Below are positions 15,705 through 24,655 of a stretch of 64,000 nucleotides of DNA, piece by piece (position 1 is the first letter of the stretch; each line of letters starts with the position of its first letter). The notes under the pieces were generated by a model. It saw only the letters and a list, made by a program, of their open reading frames with translations, did no database searches and had not been told where the DNA came from. Both the position numbers and the translations under genes were made by a program. This stretch comes from an uncultured Desulfosarcina sp. (lineage in GTDB: Bacteria; Desulfobacterota; Desulfobacteria; Desulfobacterales; Desulfosarcinaceae): the NCBI RefSeq assembly GCF_963668215.1, contig NZ_OY764190.1, forward strand, positions 3,286,001-3,350,000, written 5' to 3'.

Positions 15705-15863
15705 TTACAGACGTTTACGGCTGCGAAACAGTTCGGCCAGCGACCGTTGAATCATGATCTGTTCGATCGCCTGCTTTTCCCGGATCTTATCCAGCATGTC
15801 CTTGTCCAGCAGCCACCCGAACCCCAGTTCGTCGAAGTAAACGATTTCTTTTTTATTGCCCAT
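15705..15863 (-). CDS. 52-residue hypothetical protein
   Basis: A short gene found by reading the minus strand: starts MGNKKEIVYFDELGFGWLLD, continues in a charged amphipathic helix and ends with RSRKRL. AAGGAG lies 8 bases before the ATG, which supports translation. No known family. It lies downstream of the lipoprotein gene and upstream of the DUF2914 gene on the same strand, so it may be a small member of a longer operon. Confidence 0.55.
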   Translation of the reverse strand: MGNKKEIVYFDELGFGWLLDKDMLDKIREKQAIEQIMIQRSLAELFRSRKRL

Positions 15864-16050
15864 GATCGATGCTCCTTTTTATTCCGAATTCAGCTGATCG
15901 ACTCGTCTGCAACACCGCAAAACCGCTGTGCTCAGTCTTTTTCGCTTGTTGATTCTGATATCGACGCTTTCGGGATTTCCTTTAGCGGGGATTTCTCCAA
16001 AGTCGAAGAGAAACCTTTAAACAAAGGCATTCCTGTTTTTTTCGAAGTCG

Positions 16051-17250
16051 TCAGGATGGGGAAGGCGGCATGGCCCGGGCCGTGATAACCGGCAGGATCG
16101 CGCGAACCACGGTTTCGATATCCGCGTCGGCCTGCCCGTAGCGGACGTCGTCGACATCCAGGTAAAGCCATTTTTTATGCGGGTAGATATCGGTGTCCGG
16201 GTCGATGAAGACGGCGCGGTAAACGTTTTTGCCCAAAAGGACAACGGTGAAGTCGGCCGTCGGGCAGAGCTGGCCGATGACCCGGTCGGCGTTTTCCGGA
16301 TAGATGGTCACGGGACGCTCCGGCGTGAAAAAAAACAGGCGCGGGGCCGTTGCCGACAGGCCCTGCAGCTGATTCAGTTCCCTGTTTATTGCGGTCCGGA
16401 TGGTTTTCAGCACCTGAACATAGTCGCCTGAGGGGCTCTCGGCCTCTTCGGAGACGGGGATCATCGCCGGCACAAGGGCCACGGTGACCGGTTGGTCTTC
16501 CGCCCCGTTCAGGGACCGGTCCGAGAGTTGATCGTAGGAGGCTTTCAGATCGGCGGCGAGGGTGAAGGCGTCCTGTCGGGCCACGCCGATTTTGCGCAAG
16601 GTACTGACGATGAACGGGTGCTGCATATAGCGCAGAAAAGCCGGTTCGGACCGGAAAACATCCTTGAGAAATCGGAACTCTTCCGCAGTCAGCCCCATGG
16701 CGGTCAGCTCTTCACCGGCGGCATCCCGACTGTCCGGCGCAAAGAGGCCCAGATGACGAATCATTGCGGCAATGCTCACCGTTTCGCCGCGGTGGCGCTT
16801 TTGCAGCAGCAGCAGACGAATGGCCATGAGTTCCGCACACGGATAGAGGCTTTGATGGTCGAGGGTTCCCTTGAACAGGTTCAGGCGGGGATCGTAGTCG
16901 TACAGCACCTGTGAAAGACCGAGAATGTTGGTGTCCAGCACCATCAGTTCCGCACGCAGGGGCACCGGCCCATGCATGCGTCTGGATACCATGGTAAAAT
17001 CCAGGGGCAAATCGAGGCCGCGGGTCGACCAGGCCTGTCGTTTTTGCGGGGCGCCGGCCGCCCCCATGACCACCTGGATCAGGTAGGCCATGATTTCCCC
17101 GGCGATCTGTTCGTTCTCCGTGAAAACCAATTCCGACATCGGCGGGGTGAGAGCCGGGGAAAAGGGCCGCTTGATCGGTGAACAGGCGCCCAGAAAGATC
17201 ACGATGGCTGCCAGGGCCAATGCCGGCCGTCTGCCAGATAGAAAATTCAT
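16051..17250 (-). CDS. Hypothetical lipoprotein
   Basis: 399 residues. Signal peptide ending in VIFLGAC, a good lipobox, so lipid-anchored at Cys23. The body is mixed alpha/beta with no catalytic motif that I recognise; aromatic and acidic clusters near the end (KNVYRAVFIDPDTDIYPHKKW) are notable. The start overlaps the stop of the large PPDK-N protein gene (ATGA), so the two are translationally coupled and probably linked in function. Confidence 0.72.
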   Translation of the reverse strand: MNFLSGRRPALALAAIVIFLGACSPIKRPFSPALTPPMSELVFTENEQIAGEIMAYLIQVVMGAAGAPQKRQAWSTRGLDLPLDFTMVSRRMHGPVPLRAELMVLDTNILGLSQVLYDYDPRLNLFKGTLDHQSLYPCAELMAIRLLLLQKRHRGETVSIAAMIRHLGLFAPDSRDAAGEELTAMGLTAEEFRFLKDVFRSEPAFLRYMQHPFIVSTLRKIGVARQDAFTLAADLKASYDQLSDRSLNGAEDQPVTVALVPAMIPVSEEAESPSGDYVQVLKTIRTAINRELNQLQGLSATAPRLFFFTPERPVTIYPENADRVIGQLCPTADFTVVLLGKNVYRAVFIDPDTDIYPHKKWLYLDVDDVRYGQADADIETVVRAILPVITARAMPPSPS

Positions 17251-20249
17251 CGGCCGGAAGTTTCCTTGAGCAGCACCACCGCCAGCGAGCGCCTGCCGTC
17301 ACATTTGAGGATCAACGGTTGCGGCAGGCGTACGTGGTTGATGTACGCACCGGATTCCGCCACGGGCAGGGTCTTGAGAACGGCCCAGCGAATCTCGCCG
17401 CTTTCGCCTTCGGTGACGGTCAGGTAGGGAATGCCGTTGCCGGTGATATTCTGGAAAAAATGGGAGCCGTGGGAGGGATCGGCTTTCAGGGCCTCGTTGC
17501 GGATTTCGATCATGCCGCCTACGCCATCGATGTCGCGCCATTTGACCGGGATGCCCAGCCAGCGGTCGAAGGACCCCCACCGTCCGGGCCCCATCAGCAG
17601 GTAGGGGCGCTTTTCCATTTTCAGGCGTTGATTGACCGCGGCAATGGCCCGGGCAATGTCCTCCGTCTTGCCGGGGTCGAAGGTGTCGGGCCGTACAAAG
17701 ACGATGTCGGCCATGGTCTGAATGCGGCCGTGGCCCATGGCCTCTTTGGAGAAGCACAGGGCCTGGGCGATATCTTCGGCGCCGATCTCCACATCGTGCA
17801 TGTCCTGGCCGGCGGACATGGGCCGCATCTGGAGAATATTGAAAGTTCCTTTGTTGTCTCCATCGCCGGTGAGGTCCACGGAGAATTCGAATTCGGCCGC
17901 GCATCCCATCCCCTCGTGGCCGATGTCCAGCAGATCCTTGAGCAGTCCCGGCAGCGGGAAGCGGTCGTACTTGAGCACCGGGGCGAAAGTGAGAATCCGC
18001 ATTCCGGGCATCTGGACGCTGTCCCGGATGCGATGTTCCTCGGGAATGTAGGTGCCGGCCAGCCGCTTGAGCGGTTCTTCGTTTTCGGCGTCTTCCACAT
18101 GCCGGAGTTCCACGTTGACCCCCCGGTCGAAGAAAAGGGCGTCGGGCAGGTTTTCCATGGCCAGAGCCCAGAAGCGGCGCTGGGCATTGGCCAGGATGTC
18201 GTCGATCTTGGAAAATTGGGGCAGCGATTTGGGGTAGGCCGGAGAAAACCGCAGGTACGATTCCCCTTCCGGAATGCCGCGGCCTAATCCCATGACGATA
18301 CGGGCCACGCCGTCTTCGGCTTTCAGGGGGGCCACGGGATAGAAATTGTGGGACTGGGCGATTCCGGAAATGTCGGGATAGAAAAAGGCGCCGTGTCGGC
18401 TGCCCACCAGCTGCTGGACGATCACGGCCATCTGGTCCCGGCGGATGCGGTAGGCGGTGTTGTTCAAAAAGGTCCGCGGACCCTCGAACCAGGTGGAGGC
18501 GTAAACCAGCTTGACGGCGTTGTTCAACTGGTTGCAGCGGACGGCAAAGTCGGGATGGTTGTTGGGCACCATGAAGGTTTTATAAAGCCCGGTGAACGGG
18601 TGGTTGTGGACATCCTCCAGCAGGCCCGAACTGCGGATGGAAAGGGGCTGACGAACGGCCTGCAGGTAGAGGCATAACTGCTCTTCCAGCCAGGGAGGCA
18701 TTTCACCCTGGAGAAAGGCAGCGGCAATCTCGTCGTCCGTACAGGCTGCCGTGGCGGAAAAATCCAGCCCGTTGTGGGAGATGAAGGCGTCGAAGCCTTC
18801 CGTGGTGATGACCAGGGTTTTGGGGACCTGGATGGTCACCTGCGGGTAGCGTTCCTGCAAATGGGGCGAGTTGCGCAGCAGGTTGGTCACAAAGGCCAGT
18901 CCGCGGGCCTTGCCGCCCAAAGAGCCATTGCCGATCTTGACGAAATCGGAGATGTCGGGATCGTAGTCCTTGGAATTGAAGTGCACCACCACACCCTTTT
19001 GGCGCCATTTTCTCAGGGCATGGATATGGGCGACGATAAACTCGCGGATCTCTTCCGATCCGGAAAAATCGGCGGCCCGGGCTTTTCTCAGATGGGAGGC
19101 CAGGGCGATCTCACTGCGCGCCATGATCCAGTTGGAGAAACGGTTGCGGGTGGCGTGATAGAGCAAAGATTCGTCGGGAATCTTCGGCAGGATCGCTTCC
19201 AGTTCCCTGAGATTGGCGGCCCGTGCGATTTCGCTGCCGTCGGGCCGTCTGAAAATGAAATCGCCGAACCCGAGAGAACCCAGAAAGAACTGGTGGATTT
19301 CGCCCAGCAGATCGTCGCTGTTTTTGTCCAGGAAGGCTGCCGGTATCCGGGCGGCCAGATCCTTGTTATGCGGTTCGTTGCTGATCAGCAGAAGGGGCAG
19401 GTCCGGAATGGCCCGGCGGACTTCGGAAAGGAACTCGAATCCGGCGTCGGCGGTAACCTTGCCGCCCTTGGGATAGCGGGTGTCCGAGATGATACCGAAC
19501 AGATAGTCCCCGTACCGGCGATACAGGTCCATGGCCTGCTCGTAATTTTCGGCCACGAGAATTTTGGGGCGGGCGCGCATCTTGAGCAGACGGTGCTCCT
19601 GGTTCAGGCTTTCTTCCAACACTTCCTGGGTCTGGTTGACGACCTCTTTATAGATCAGGGGAAGAAAATAGGAGGTGTACAGGGGCGAATCTTCCACCAG
19701 GATCAGCACCCGCACCATGGCCTTGCGGGTGTCGGCGGCTACGTTGAGCCGGTCTTCCATGCTTTTGACGATAGCCAGCAGCAGATCGGAATCGCCCGAC
19801 CAGATAAAGATCCGGTCGATGCCGCTCAGATCCTTGCCCTCCGGCGGCGGATCGATGCCTTTGAGGCTGTGGGCCAGAAGCACGACCGGCAGCTCGGGAA
19901 AGCCCTTTTTGATCTGCGCGCCCAGGTCGAAGGCATCCATGTCGTTGAGATGCGGCATGGCAATCACCAGATGGAATGCCTTTTTGGCCAGCATCTCCAT
20001 GGCCCGGGCCGCCGTTGCCGCCCGGGTGATGCGCGGCGGGCGGCTCAGATTCAGGCCCCGGTACTCGTTGATGATCTTGGACGCCAGGCTGCCGTCTTCC
20101 TCCAGGATGTAAGCGTCGTAAGGGCTGGCAACCAGGAGGATCTCGAACACCTTGTTTGACATCAGCTCGTGGAATACTTTAAAGTGAGCGTCGAAATCCC
20201 CATGTTGAAAGAATGCCGGCAGATTGGCGTTGGCGCTGTTTTTGGCCAT
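17247..20249 (-). CDS. Large protein: two receiver-like domains plus PEP/pyruvate-binding (PPDK-N) ATP-grasp
   Basis: 1000 residues. Residues about 34-165 and 178-325 look like CheY-type receiver folds; the second has RVLILVEDSPLY and DLPLLLISNEP, and FGIISDTRYP is the phospho-Asp region. A linker of about 110 residues follows. Residues about 438-1000 match the N-terminal ATP/pyruvate-binding half of PEP synthase/PPDK: NGSLGGKARG at 441-450 and IRSSGLLED at 538-546. The swivelling phospho-His and C-terminal PEP domains are absent, so it cannot carry out the normal full cycle. ATG at 20249 is chosen; the open frame continues upstream into the divergent MFS gene. Coupled to the lipoprotein gene. 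Confidence 0.82.
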   Translation of the reverse strand: MAKNSANANLPAFFQHGDFDAHFKVFHELMSNKVFEILLVASPYDAYILEEDGSLASKIINEYRGLNLSRPPRITRAATAARAMEMLAKKAFHLVIAMPHLNDMDAFDLGAQIKKGFPELPVVLLAHSLKGIDPPPEGKDLSGIDRIFIWSGDSDLLLAIVKSMEDRLNVAADTRKAMVRVLILVEDSPLYTSYFLPLIYKEVVNQTQEVLEESLNQEHRLLKMRARPKILVAENYEQAMDLYRRYGDYLFGIISDTRYPKGGKVTADAGFEFLSEVRRAIPDLPLLLISNEPHNKDLAARIPAAFLDKNSDDLLGEIHQFFLGSLGFGDFIFRRPDGSEIARAANLRELEAILPKIPDESLLYHATRNRFSNWIMARSEIALASHLRKARAADFSGSEEIREFIVAHIHALRKWRQKGVVVHFNSKDYDPDISDFVKIGNGSLGGKARGLAFVTNLLRNSPHLQERYPQVTIQVPKTLVITTEGFDAFISHNGLDFSATAACTDDEIAAAFLQGEMPPWLEEQLCLYLQAVRQPLSIRSSGLLEDVHNHPFTGLYKTFMVPNNHPDFAVRCNQLNNAVKLVYASTWFEGPRTFLNNTAYRIRRDQMAVIVQQLVGSRHGAFFYPDISGIAQSHNFYPVAPLKAEDGVARIVMGLGRGIPEGESYLRFSPAYPKSLPQFSKIDDILANAQRRFWALAMENLPDALFFDRGVNVELRHVEDAENEEPLKRLAGTYIPEEHRIRDSVQMPGMRILTFAPVLKYDRFPLPGLLKDLLDIGHEGMGCAAEFEFSVDLTGDGDNKGTFNILQMRPMSAGQDMHDVEIGAEDIAQALCFSKEAMGHGRIQTMADIVFVRPDTFDPGKTEDIARAIAAVNQRLKMEKRPYLLMGPGRWGSFDRWLGIPVKWRDIDGVGGMIEIRNEALKADPSHGSHFFQNITGNGIPYLTVTEGESGEIRWAVLKTLPVAESGAYINHVRLPQPLILKCDGRRSLAVVLLKETSGR

Positions 20250-20370
20250 GCGAGTCGTCCGTCTCGAAAGAAGGGTTGGGAGCCATCGGCTGATTTTGGG
20301 AGAATACGGTCGGAGGCCTCTTTTTTCAAGTCCAAATCGGAAATGCCCGTTTGCGGGGAGCGCCTTTGCC

Positions 20371-21699
20371 ATGAAAAAACCGAACAAGGCCGTCTGGGGC
20401 TGGGCCCTGTATGACTGGGCCAATTCCGCTTTTGCCACCACCGTGATGTCCGGATTTTTCCCGGTATTTTTCAAACAGTTCTGGAGTTCCGGCGTGGACG
20501 TCAACCTGAGCACGGCCCGCCTGGGCTTGGGCAATGCCATCGCCGGCCTGCTGGTGGCGCTGGCCGCCCCGGTTCTGGGCGCCGTGGCCGACCAGGGATC
20601 GGCCCGCAAGCGGTTTCTGGCCTTTTTCGCCTACCTGGGCGTGCTGACCACCGCCGCGCTCTTTTTTGTGGGCCAGGGGCAGTGGACCTTCGCCCTGGCC
20701 GTTTACATTCTCGGCGTCATCGGTTTTTCCGGCGCCAATGTATTTTACGACGCCCTGCTGCCGGAGGTGGCCCGGGAAGACGAGGTCGATATTATATCCG
20801 GATTCGGATTCTCCATGGGCTATCTGGGCGGGGGGCTGCTCTTTCTGGTCAACGTGCTGATGGTGGTGATGCCCCAGCGCTTCGGATTGGCCGACGCGGG
20901 CCAGGCCGTGCGCATCGGCTTTCTGAGCGTGGCCCTGTGGTGGGGGTTTTTTACGATTTTCGTCCTTCTCTGGGTACCCGAACCGACCCGGCCATCGGGA
21001 GCTCAATCCCTGAAAAGAAGCTGGCGGGACGGTTTTGTTCAACTCAGGCACACCTTTACACGCATCCGGCACATGAAAACGGTGCTGCTGTTTCTGTGCG
21101 CCTATTGGCTTTACATCGACGGGGTGGACACCATCATCCGCATGGCCGTGGATTACGGCATGAGCCTGGGATTTGCGGCCAATGACCTGCTTCTGGCCCT
21201 GCTGATCACCCAGTTCGTCGGCTTCCCCGCGGCCCTTGCCTTCGGCCGGCTGGGGCAAAAGATCGGAGCGCGCAAGGGGATCTATATCGCCATCGCCGTC
21301 TACGTGGCGGTCACCTTCTGGGGCATCGCCATGACGCGCAAAGAGGAATTTTACGTGCTGGCCATCGTCATCGGCCTGGTCCAGGGGGGCATCCAGGCCC
21401 TTTCCCGGTCCTACTACGCACGCCTGATTCCTGCGGACAAGCCGGCCGAATTTTTCGGCTTTTACAACATGCTGGGAAAATTCGCCGCCATTATCGGGCC
21501 GATGCTGATCGGCGGCGTGGGGCTGCTCATGCGCCGGGTGCTGATGCCGCAGTCTCCAAGCGCCGAGGAGATGGCCCATGTGGGCGCCCTGGCGGCCCGC
21601 TGGAGTATGGCCTCGGTGTTGATCCTTTTTGCCGCCGGGGCGATTCTGCTGCACTTTGTCGATGAGGAGAAGGGCAAGGCCCGGGCGGCTATGCTTTAA
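20371..21699 (+). CDS. MFS transporter, UMF1/Atg22-like
   Basis: 442 residues with about 12 membrane helices. N-terminal motif WGWALYDWANSAFATTVMSGFFPVFF is the hallmark of the UMF1/Atg22-like branch, and the central loop (PEPTRPSGAQSLKRSWRDGF) divides two six-helix halves. GGGGAG precedes the start by about 10 bases. It is divergent from the receiver/PPDK-N gene, with only about 120 bp between. Substrate unknown; members move sugars, amino acids or peptides. Confidence 0.85.
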   Translation: MKKPNKAVWGWALYDWANSAFATTVMSGFFPVFFKQFWSSGVDVNLSTARLGLGNAIAGLLVALAAPVLGAVADQGSARKRFLAFFAYLGVLTTAALFFVGQGQWTFALAVYILGVIGFSGANVFYDALLPEVAREDEVDIISGFGFSMGYLGGGLLFLVNVLMVVMPQRFGLADAGQAVRIGFLSVALWWGFFTIFVLLWVPEPTRPSGAQSLKRSWRDGFVQLRHTFTRIRHMKTVLLFLCAYWLYIDGVDTIIRMAVDYGMSLGFAANDLLLALLITQFVGFPAALAFGRLGQKIGARKGIYIAIAVYVAVTFWGIAMTRKEEFYVLAIVIGLVQGGIQALSRSYYARLIPADKPAEFFGFYNMLGKFAAIIGPMLIGGVGLLMRRVLMPQSPSAEEMAHVGALAARWSMASVLILFAAGAILLHFVDEEKGKARAAML

Positions 21700-21772
21700 A
21701 TCCGAAAAACGGCTTTTTGTGAGTTTCCGGCCAATATTGCGACATCGTTCTGTCCTGTGCGAATGTTAAATG

Positions 21773-21839
21773 TTTATTGGCCTCATCCGACCAATAGTAT
21801 CCGTATTTTCGATCATATTGGCCCGATGAGGCCAATAAA
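21773..21839. repeat. 15-bp perfect inverted repeat pair
   Basis: TTTATTGGCCTCATC at 21773-21787 and its exact reverse complement at 21825-21839, 37 bp apart. Further CCAAT/ATTGG copies lie inside and just upstream (GGCCAATATTG near 21729). It lies after the MFS gene and about 95 bp before the DUF4238 start, so it may be an operator, a MITE remnant or a transcript hairpin. Confidence 0.6.
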
Positions 21840-21933
21840 ACCGAAACGTCTGCAAATTGGGCGCAATATAATACGACTTTGGGTCGTCTATACTATGTTG
21901 GGCTCGATAACCTTACAGAGGATAAGTTTTAAG

Positions 21934-22035
21934 ATGGGCGATCATTATGTTCCTCAATATTACCTGAAAGGTTTTTCTACTAAAGTTTCCTATAAAGCAT
22001 CACGCCGCCATGTGCAGCAGTACGTCCACCAGTGA
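21934..22035 (+). pseudogene. 5' fragment of DUF4238 gene, interrupted by IS4-family element
   Basis: The start MGDHYVPQYYLKGFS is the typical N terminus of DUF4238 proteins (HHYVPQFYLKGF-like). After codon 15 the frame enters the insertion element and stops at 22035. Joining base 21979 to base 23674 restores one frame: ..LKGFSKDNGKNIWVYD.., giving an intact protein of about 281 residues. The rest is at 23660-24473. Confidence 0.85.
21966..21979. repeat. Target-site duplication, left copy
   Basis: GAAAGGTTTTTCTA, repeated exactly at 23660-23673 on the other side of the insertion element. The long size (14 bp) is close to the 10-13 bp typical of IS4-family elements. Confidence 0.85.
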
Positions 22036-23659
22036 ATTTATGACGGATATACGTGGGCCAGGGAAAAGCCTACGAAAATTATCGTCCATGGCGGCTTTGG
22101 CTATCGATCGGCGAACGTCCGAGAAGGCAAAATGGCTCCGGCCATCAACTGCATGCCGACGGGTTGGTGTCTTCTCGGCCCGACTTGCATAGATCCAGGC
22201 GACGGTGGTCGCCAACATGCAAAAGTGCAGGTGGTTGCCGACCGCCTGCGGATGACGGGTTTGCGTTTCGGCACTGCCGATGTCGCGTTTCAGTTCTTTG
22301 AACAGGGCTTCGATTTTCCAGCGGGCACCATAATACTCAACGATCTGTCGAACGGACAGGGACATGTCGGTTGAGAAAAAAGCCACCCACTGGGTTTGTC
22401 GATAAACCCAAACCACTTTGACGGCACAGCGCATCGTTTTGAGCATGACCACACGCTCATAGGCCAAGATGGTCCTGTCGCGGCCATACAAATTGACGGT
22501 GTATTCCTGTGCCAGAGATCTGTAATACGCAGCCATCGACGCCGCATTGCCCAATTTCCGGCCGTATTTTCGGGGCCGCCCCACCCGACTGCTGACATGC
22601 GGACCGGGCAGATCGAACAGATTGCTGTTCGATCTGAGCCGGGAAATCATGTCAATCCATATTCCCAGTCGATCATGCAGCGGCTTCCACAAGCCATTGT
22701 TACCGAACCAGGAATCGGTGGTGACGATGATCCGCTTTCGACCAAAGACCCCGGCAACATCTGTGATCATGTCGACAGCCATGGCCATCTTGCTGGTAAA
22801 CGCCAATTTCGGCCCGCCTTGGCGATGCATGCGGGCAATGCTCTTTTTCAGGTGATAGAAGCGGTAGCTCAAGGGCAGGCACGCCCATCGTCCCTTGACG
22901 ATCTTCAGCAGTCCCACGGTAACGACATTCTGTGCCCACGGATATTTCGACTGATTCTGTTTGGCAGCATGATCGAATATCTTTTCGCATCCGAAGATTT
23001 TCTTGCCCGTTTTGGGGTTGACATAGTCATCCAGTGCCAGCAACAGCCGCCCGCCGGTCAGTGGTTGGGGAATCATTTTCCACAGCGTCTGCCACAATCG
23101 TTTCCATGGTATCTTTGGAGATGCCATGAACGTGTAGAATCGTTTTCGCCGTATCCCGGTAAAGCCGAACAGGGATCTGAGACACCGGAGGATGCACGAT
23201 GTCCTGGACGAGGCGAAAGGCACGATGATCGCCATGATCGTATAGGTGAACCAGATTCCGCACTCTTGACCTTTTCGAGACTGCGGGAATTCGTTTTTGA
23301 GTTTTTCGAGAATGTCGTGTAGGATGAACATGCGAGGCTCCCGGTTTTGGTGTTTTTTTTCGTGGTAGAAGAAGCATACCACAACCGGCCCTCGCATTCA
23401 ATCATAACTTCCCGTATTTTATACATATTTACGCTTATCATTAAAAAATCAGCCGAATATGTCCAATGATATCAATGGGTTACAAGGAGCCGCCATTCTA
23501 TTAACCGCCTGTAATCATTAACAATATTTACACGTCGCGAGAATTCTCAACCATCTTGCCGCCACCCAAAACGGGGAAACTTCAGTCAATTGTTTTGCCT
23601 TAACCAAACATAGAGGGCAGGAAAATGGCGAATCAAAAATGCGTATCTATAACTGTCAG
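21980..23659 (-). mobile_element. IS4-family insertion sequence, about 1.68 kb
   Basis: Bounded exactly by the 14-bp direct repeat and confirmed by restoration of the DUF4238 frame when removed. The outer ends both begin CT(A/G)A.. and share a weak AGTT..GCA pattern, so terminal inverted repeats are imperfect. Contains one transposase gene on the minus strand and about 330 bp of AT-rich DNA on its start side. Confidence 0.85.
22000..23331 (-). CDS. IS4-family DDE transposase
   Basis: 443 residues from the preferred ATG (the frame opens 22 codons earlier at 23397). The DDE triad is visible: first Asp in LALDDYVNPKTG, second Asp in TTDSWFGNNGLW, and Glu within YGARWKIEALFKELK, which is exactly the IS4-family Y(2)R(3)E(6)K signature. 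Full length and uninterrupted, so possibly active. It reads against the disrupted DUF4238 gene. The stop lies 20 bp inside the left end of the element. Confidence 0.9.
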   Translation of the reverse strand: MFILHDILEKLKNEFPQSRKGQECGIWFTYTIMAIIVPFASSRTSCILRCLRSLFGFTGIRRKRFYTFMASPKIPWKRLWQTLWKMIPQPLTGGRLLLALDDYVNPKTGKKIFGCEKIFDHAAKQNQSKYPWAQNVVTVGLLKIVKGRWACLPLSYRFYHLKKSIARMHRQGGPKLAFTSKMAMAVDMITDVAGVFGRKRIIVTTDSWFGNNGLWKPLHDRLGIWIDMISRLRSNSNLFDLPGPHVSSRVGRPRKYGRKLGNAASMAAYYRSLAQEYTVNLYGRDRTILAYERVVMLKTMRCAVKVVWVYRQTQWVAFFSTDMSLSVRQIVEYYGARWKIEALFKELKRDIGSAETQTRHPQAVGNHLHFCMLATTVAWIYASRAEKTPTRRHAVDGRSHFAFSDVRRSIAKAAMDDNFRRLFPGPRISVINSLVDVLLHMAA

Positions 23660-24473
23660 GAAAGGTTTTTCTAAAGATAATGGGAAAAACATTTGGGTTT
23701 ATGACAAACATGAAAATCGTGAGTTTGCAACTCAAGTTAAATCCGTAGGTAATATTACCAATTTTTATTCTGCCGATGTGGAACAATATCTTGCTGATAT
23801 AATCGAAGGCCCTGCAAATACGGTCATTGAAAGGATACGGAATCAAGAACAAATATCGGACAGTGAGAAGGAAATACTCTCTGAATATATGGCGGTAATG
23901 TTCAAAAGAGTTCCGAGGGGTCTGGAAAGACTGAATGAAATGGCCCCATCAATCTGCACGGATCTTCATAATAAGATCAGCAAAGATTTGCTGCAAATTG
24001 CAAAAGAGGAGCCCGATAAGGTCCATGTTGTAAATAATCGTTTAGCTGAAATCGAAAAGATCCTCGAAAAATACGCAAAGAACCCTCCAAAGGAAATTTG
24101 GCTCGAAAACATACCTCCTGGACGGTCACCTCAAATGGTGGCCGCTTTGGTTGGAATGAAATGGAGATTTTTAGTAATTGAGAATTCAATGAATTTTCTG
24201 ACATCCGATAACCCATTCTTTCATTTTACAAGCATTGGAGTTGGAAATCCGGAATCTGAAGCGTGTTTTCCTATTTCAAACAAGATCCTTCTGTGGGCAA
24301 CTTGGAGAAACGATTTGCCTCTCGGTTATATAACTGCAACTAAACAAGGTATTAAAGAAATGAATCGACGTGCCGCCAGCAATGCAACACGATTTATTTT
24401 TAACATTGAATTCGAATCATGGATATTACCTTTTATCAAAAAGAAACAATGGAAACTACATTTATTTAAATAG
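23625..24473 (+). pseudogene. 3' part of the interrupted DUF4238 gene (possibly re-started inside the IS)
   Basis: 282 residues as an open frame. Its first 12 residues come from the IS right end; true DUF4238 sequence begins at the KGFS encoded by the right target duplication: KGFSKDNGKNIWVYDKHENREF.., then helical segments (ISDSEKEILSEYMAVMFKRVPRG) and the conserved FLTSDNPFFHF and FPISNKILLWATWRNDLP. DUF4238 function is unknown, though its members often sit in mobile or defence contexts. An ATG at 23625 inside the IS could allow expression of an N-terminally altered product. AT-rich compared with the flanks. Confidence 0.8.
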
Positions 24474-24655
24474 GGTAAGCCCAACAAACCTGTTCACACA
24501 GACCGGAAGGGGCTGGCCACCACAGCATCTGCTAAGTCTGGTTTTATTCAATTCCTTTGCCATTTACACCACCTGGGTTCCCCTTCTGTCAGGTGACAGG
24601 TACGTTCGACAAAAGAAGATAGACCCAGTTACAGATTCAAGGAGGACTTATACAC

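Noticed and set aside
18774..20159. A 461-codon plus-strand open frame opposite the PPDK-N protein
   Set aside because: Antisense shadow, no domain, no ribosome site.
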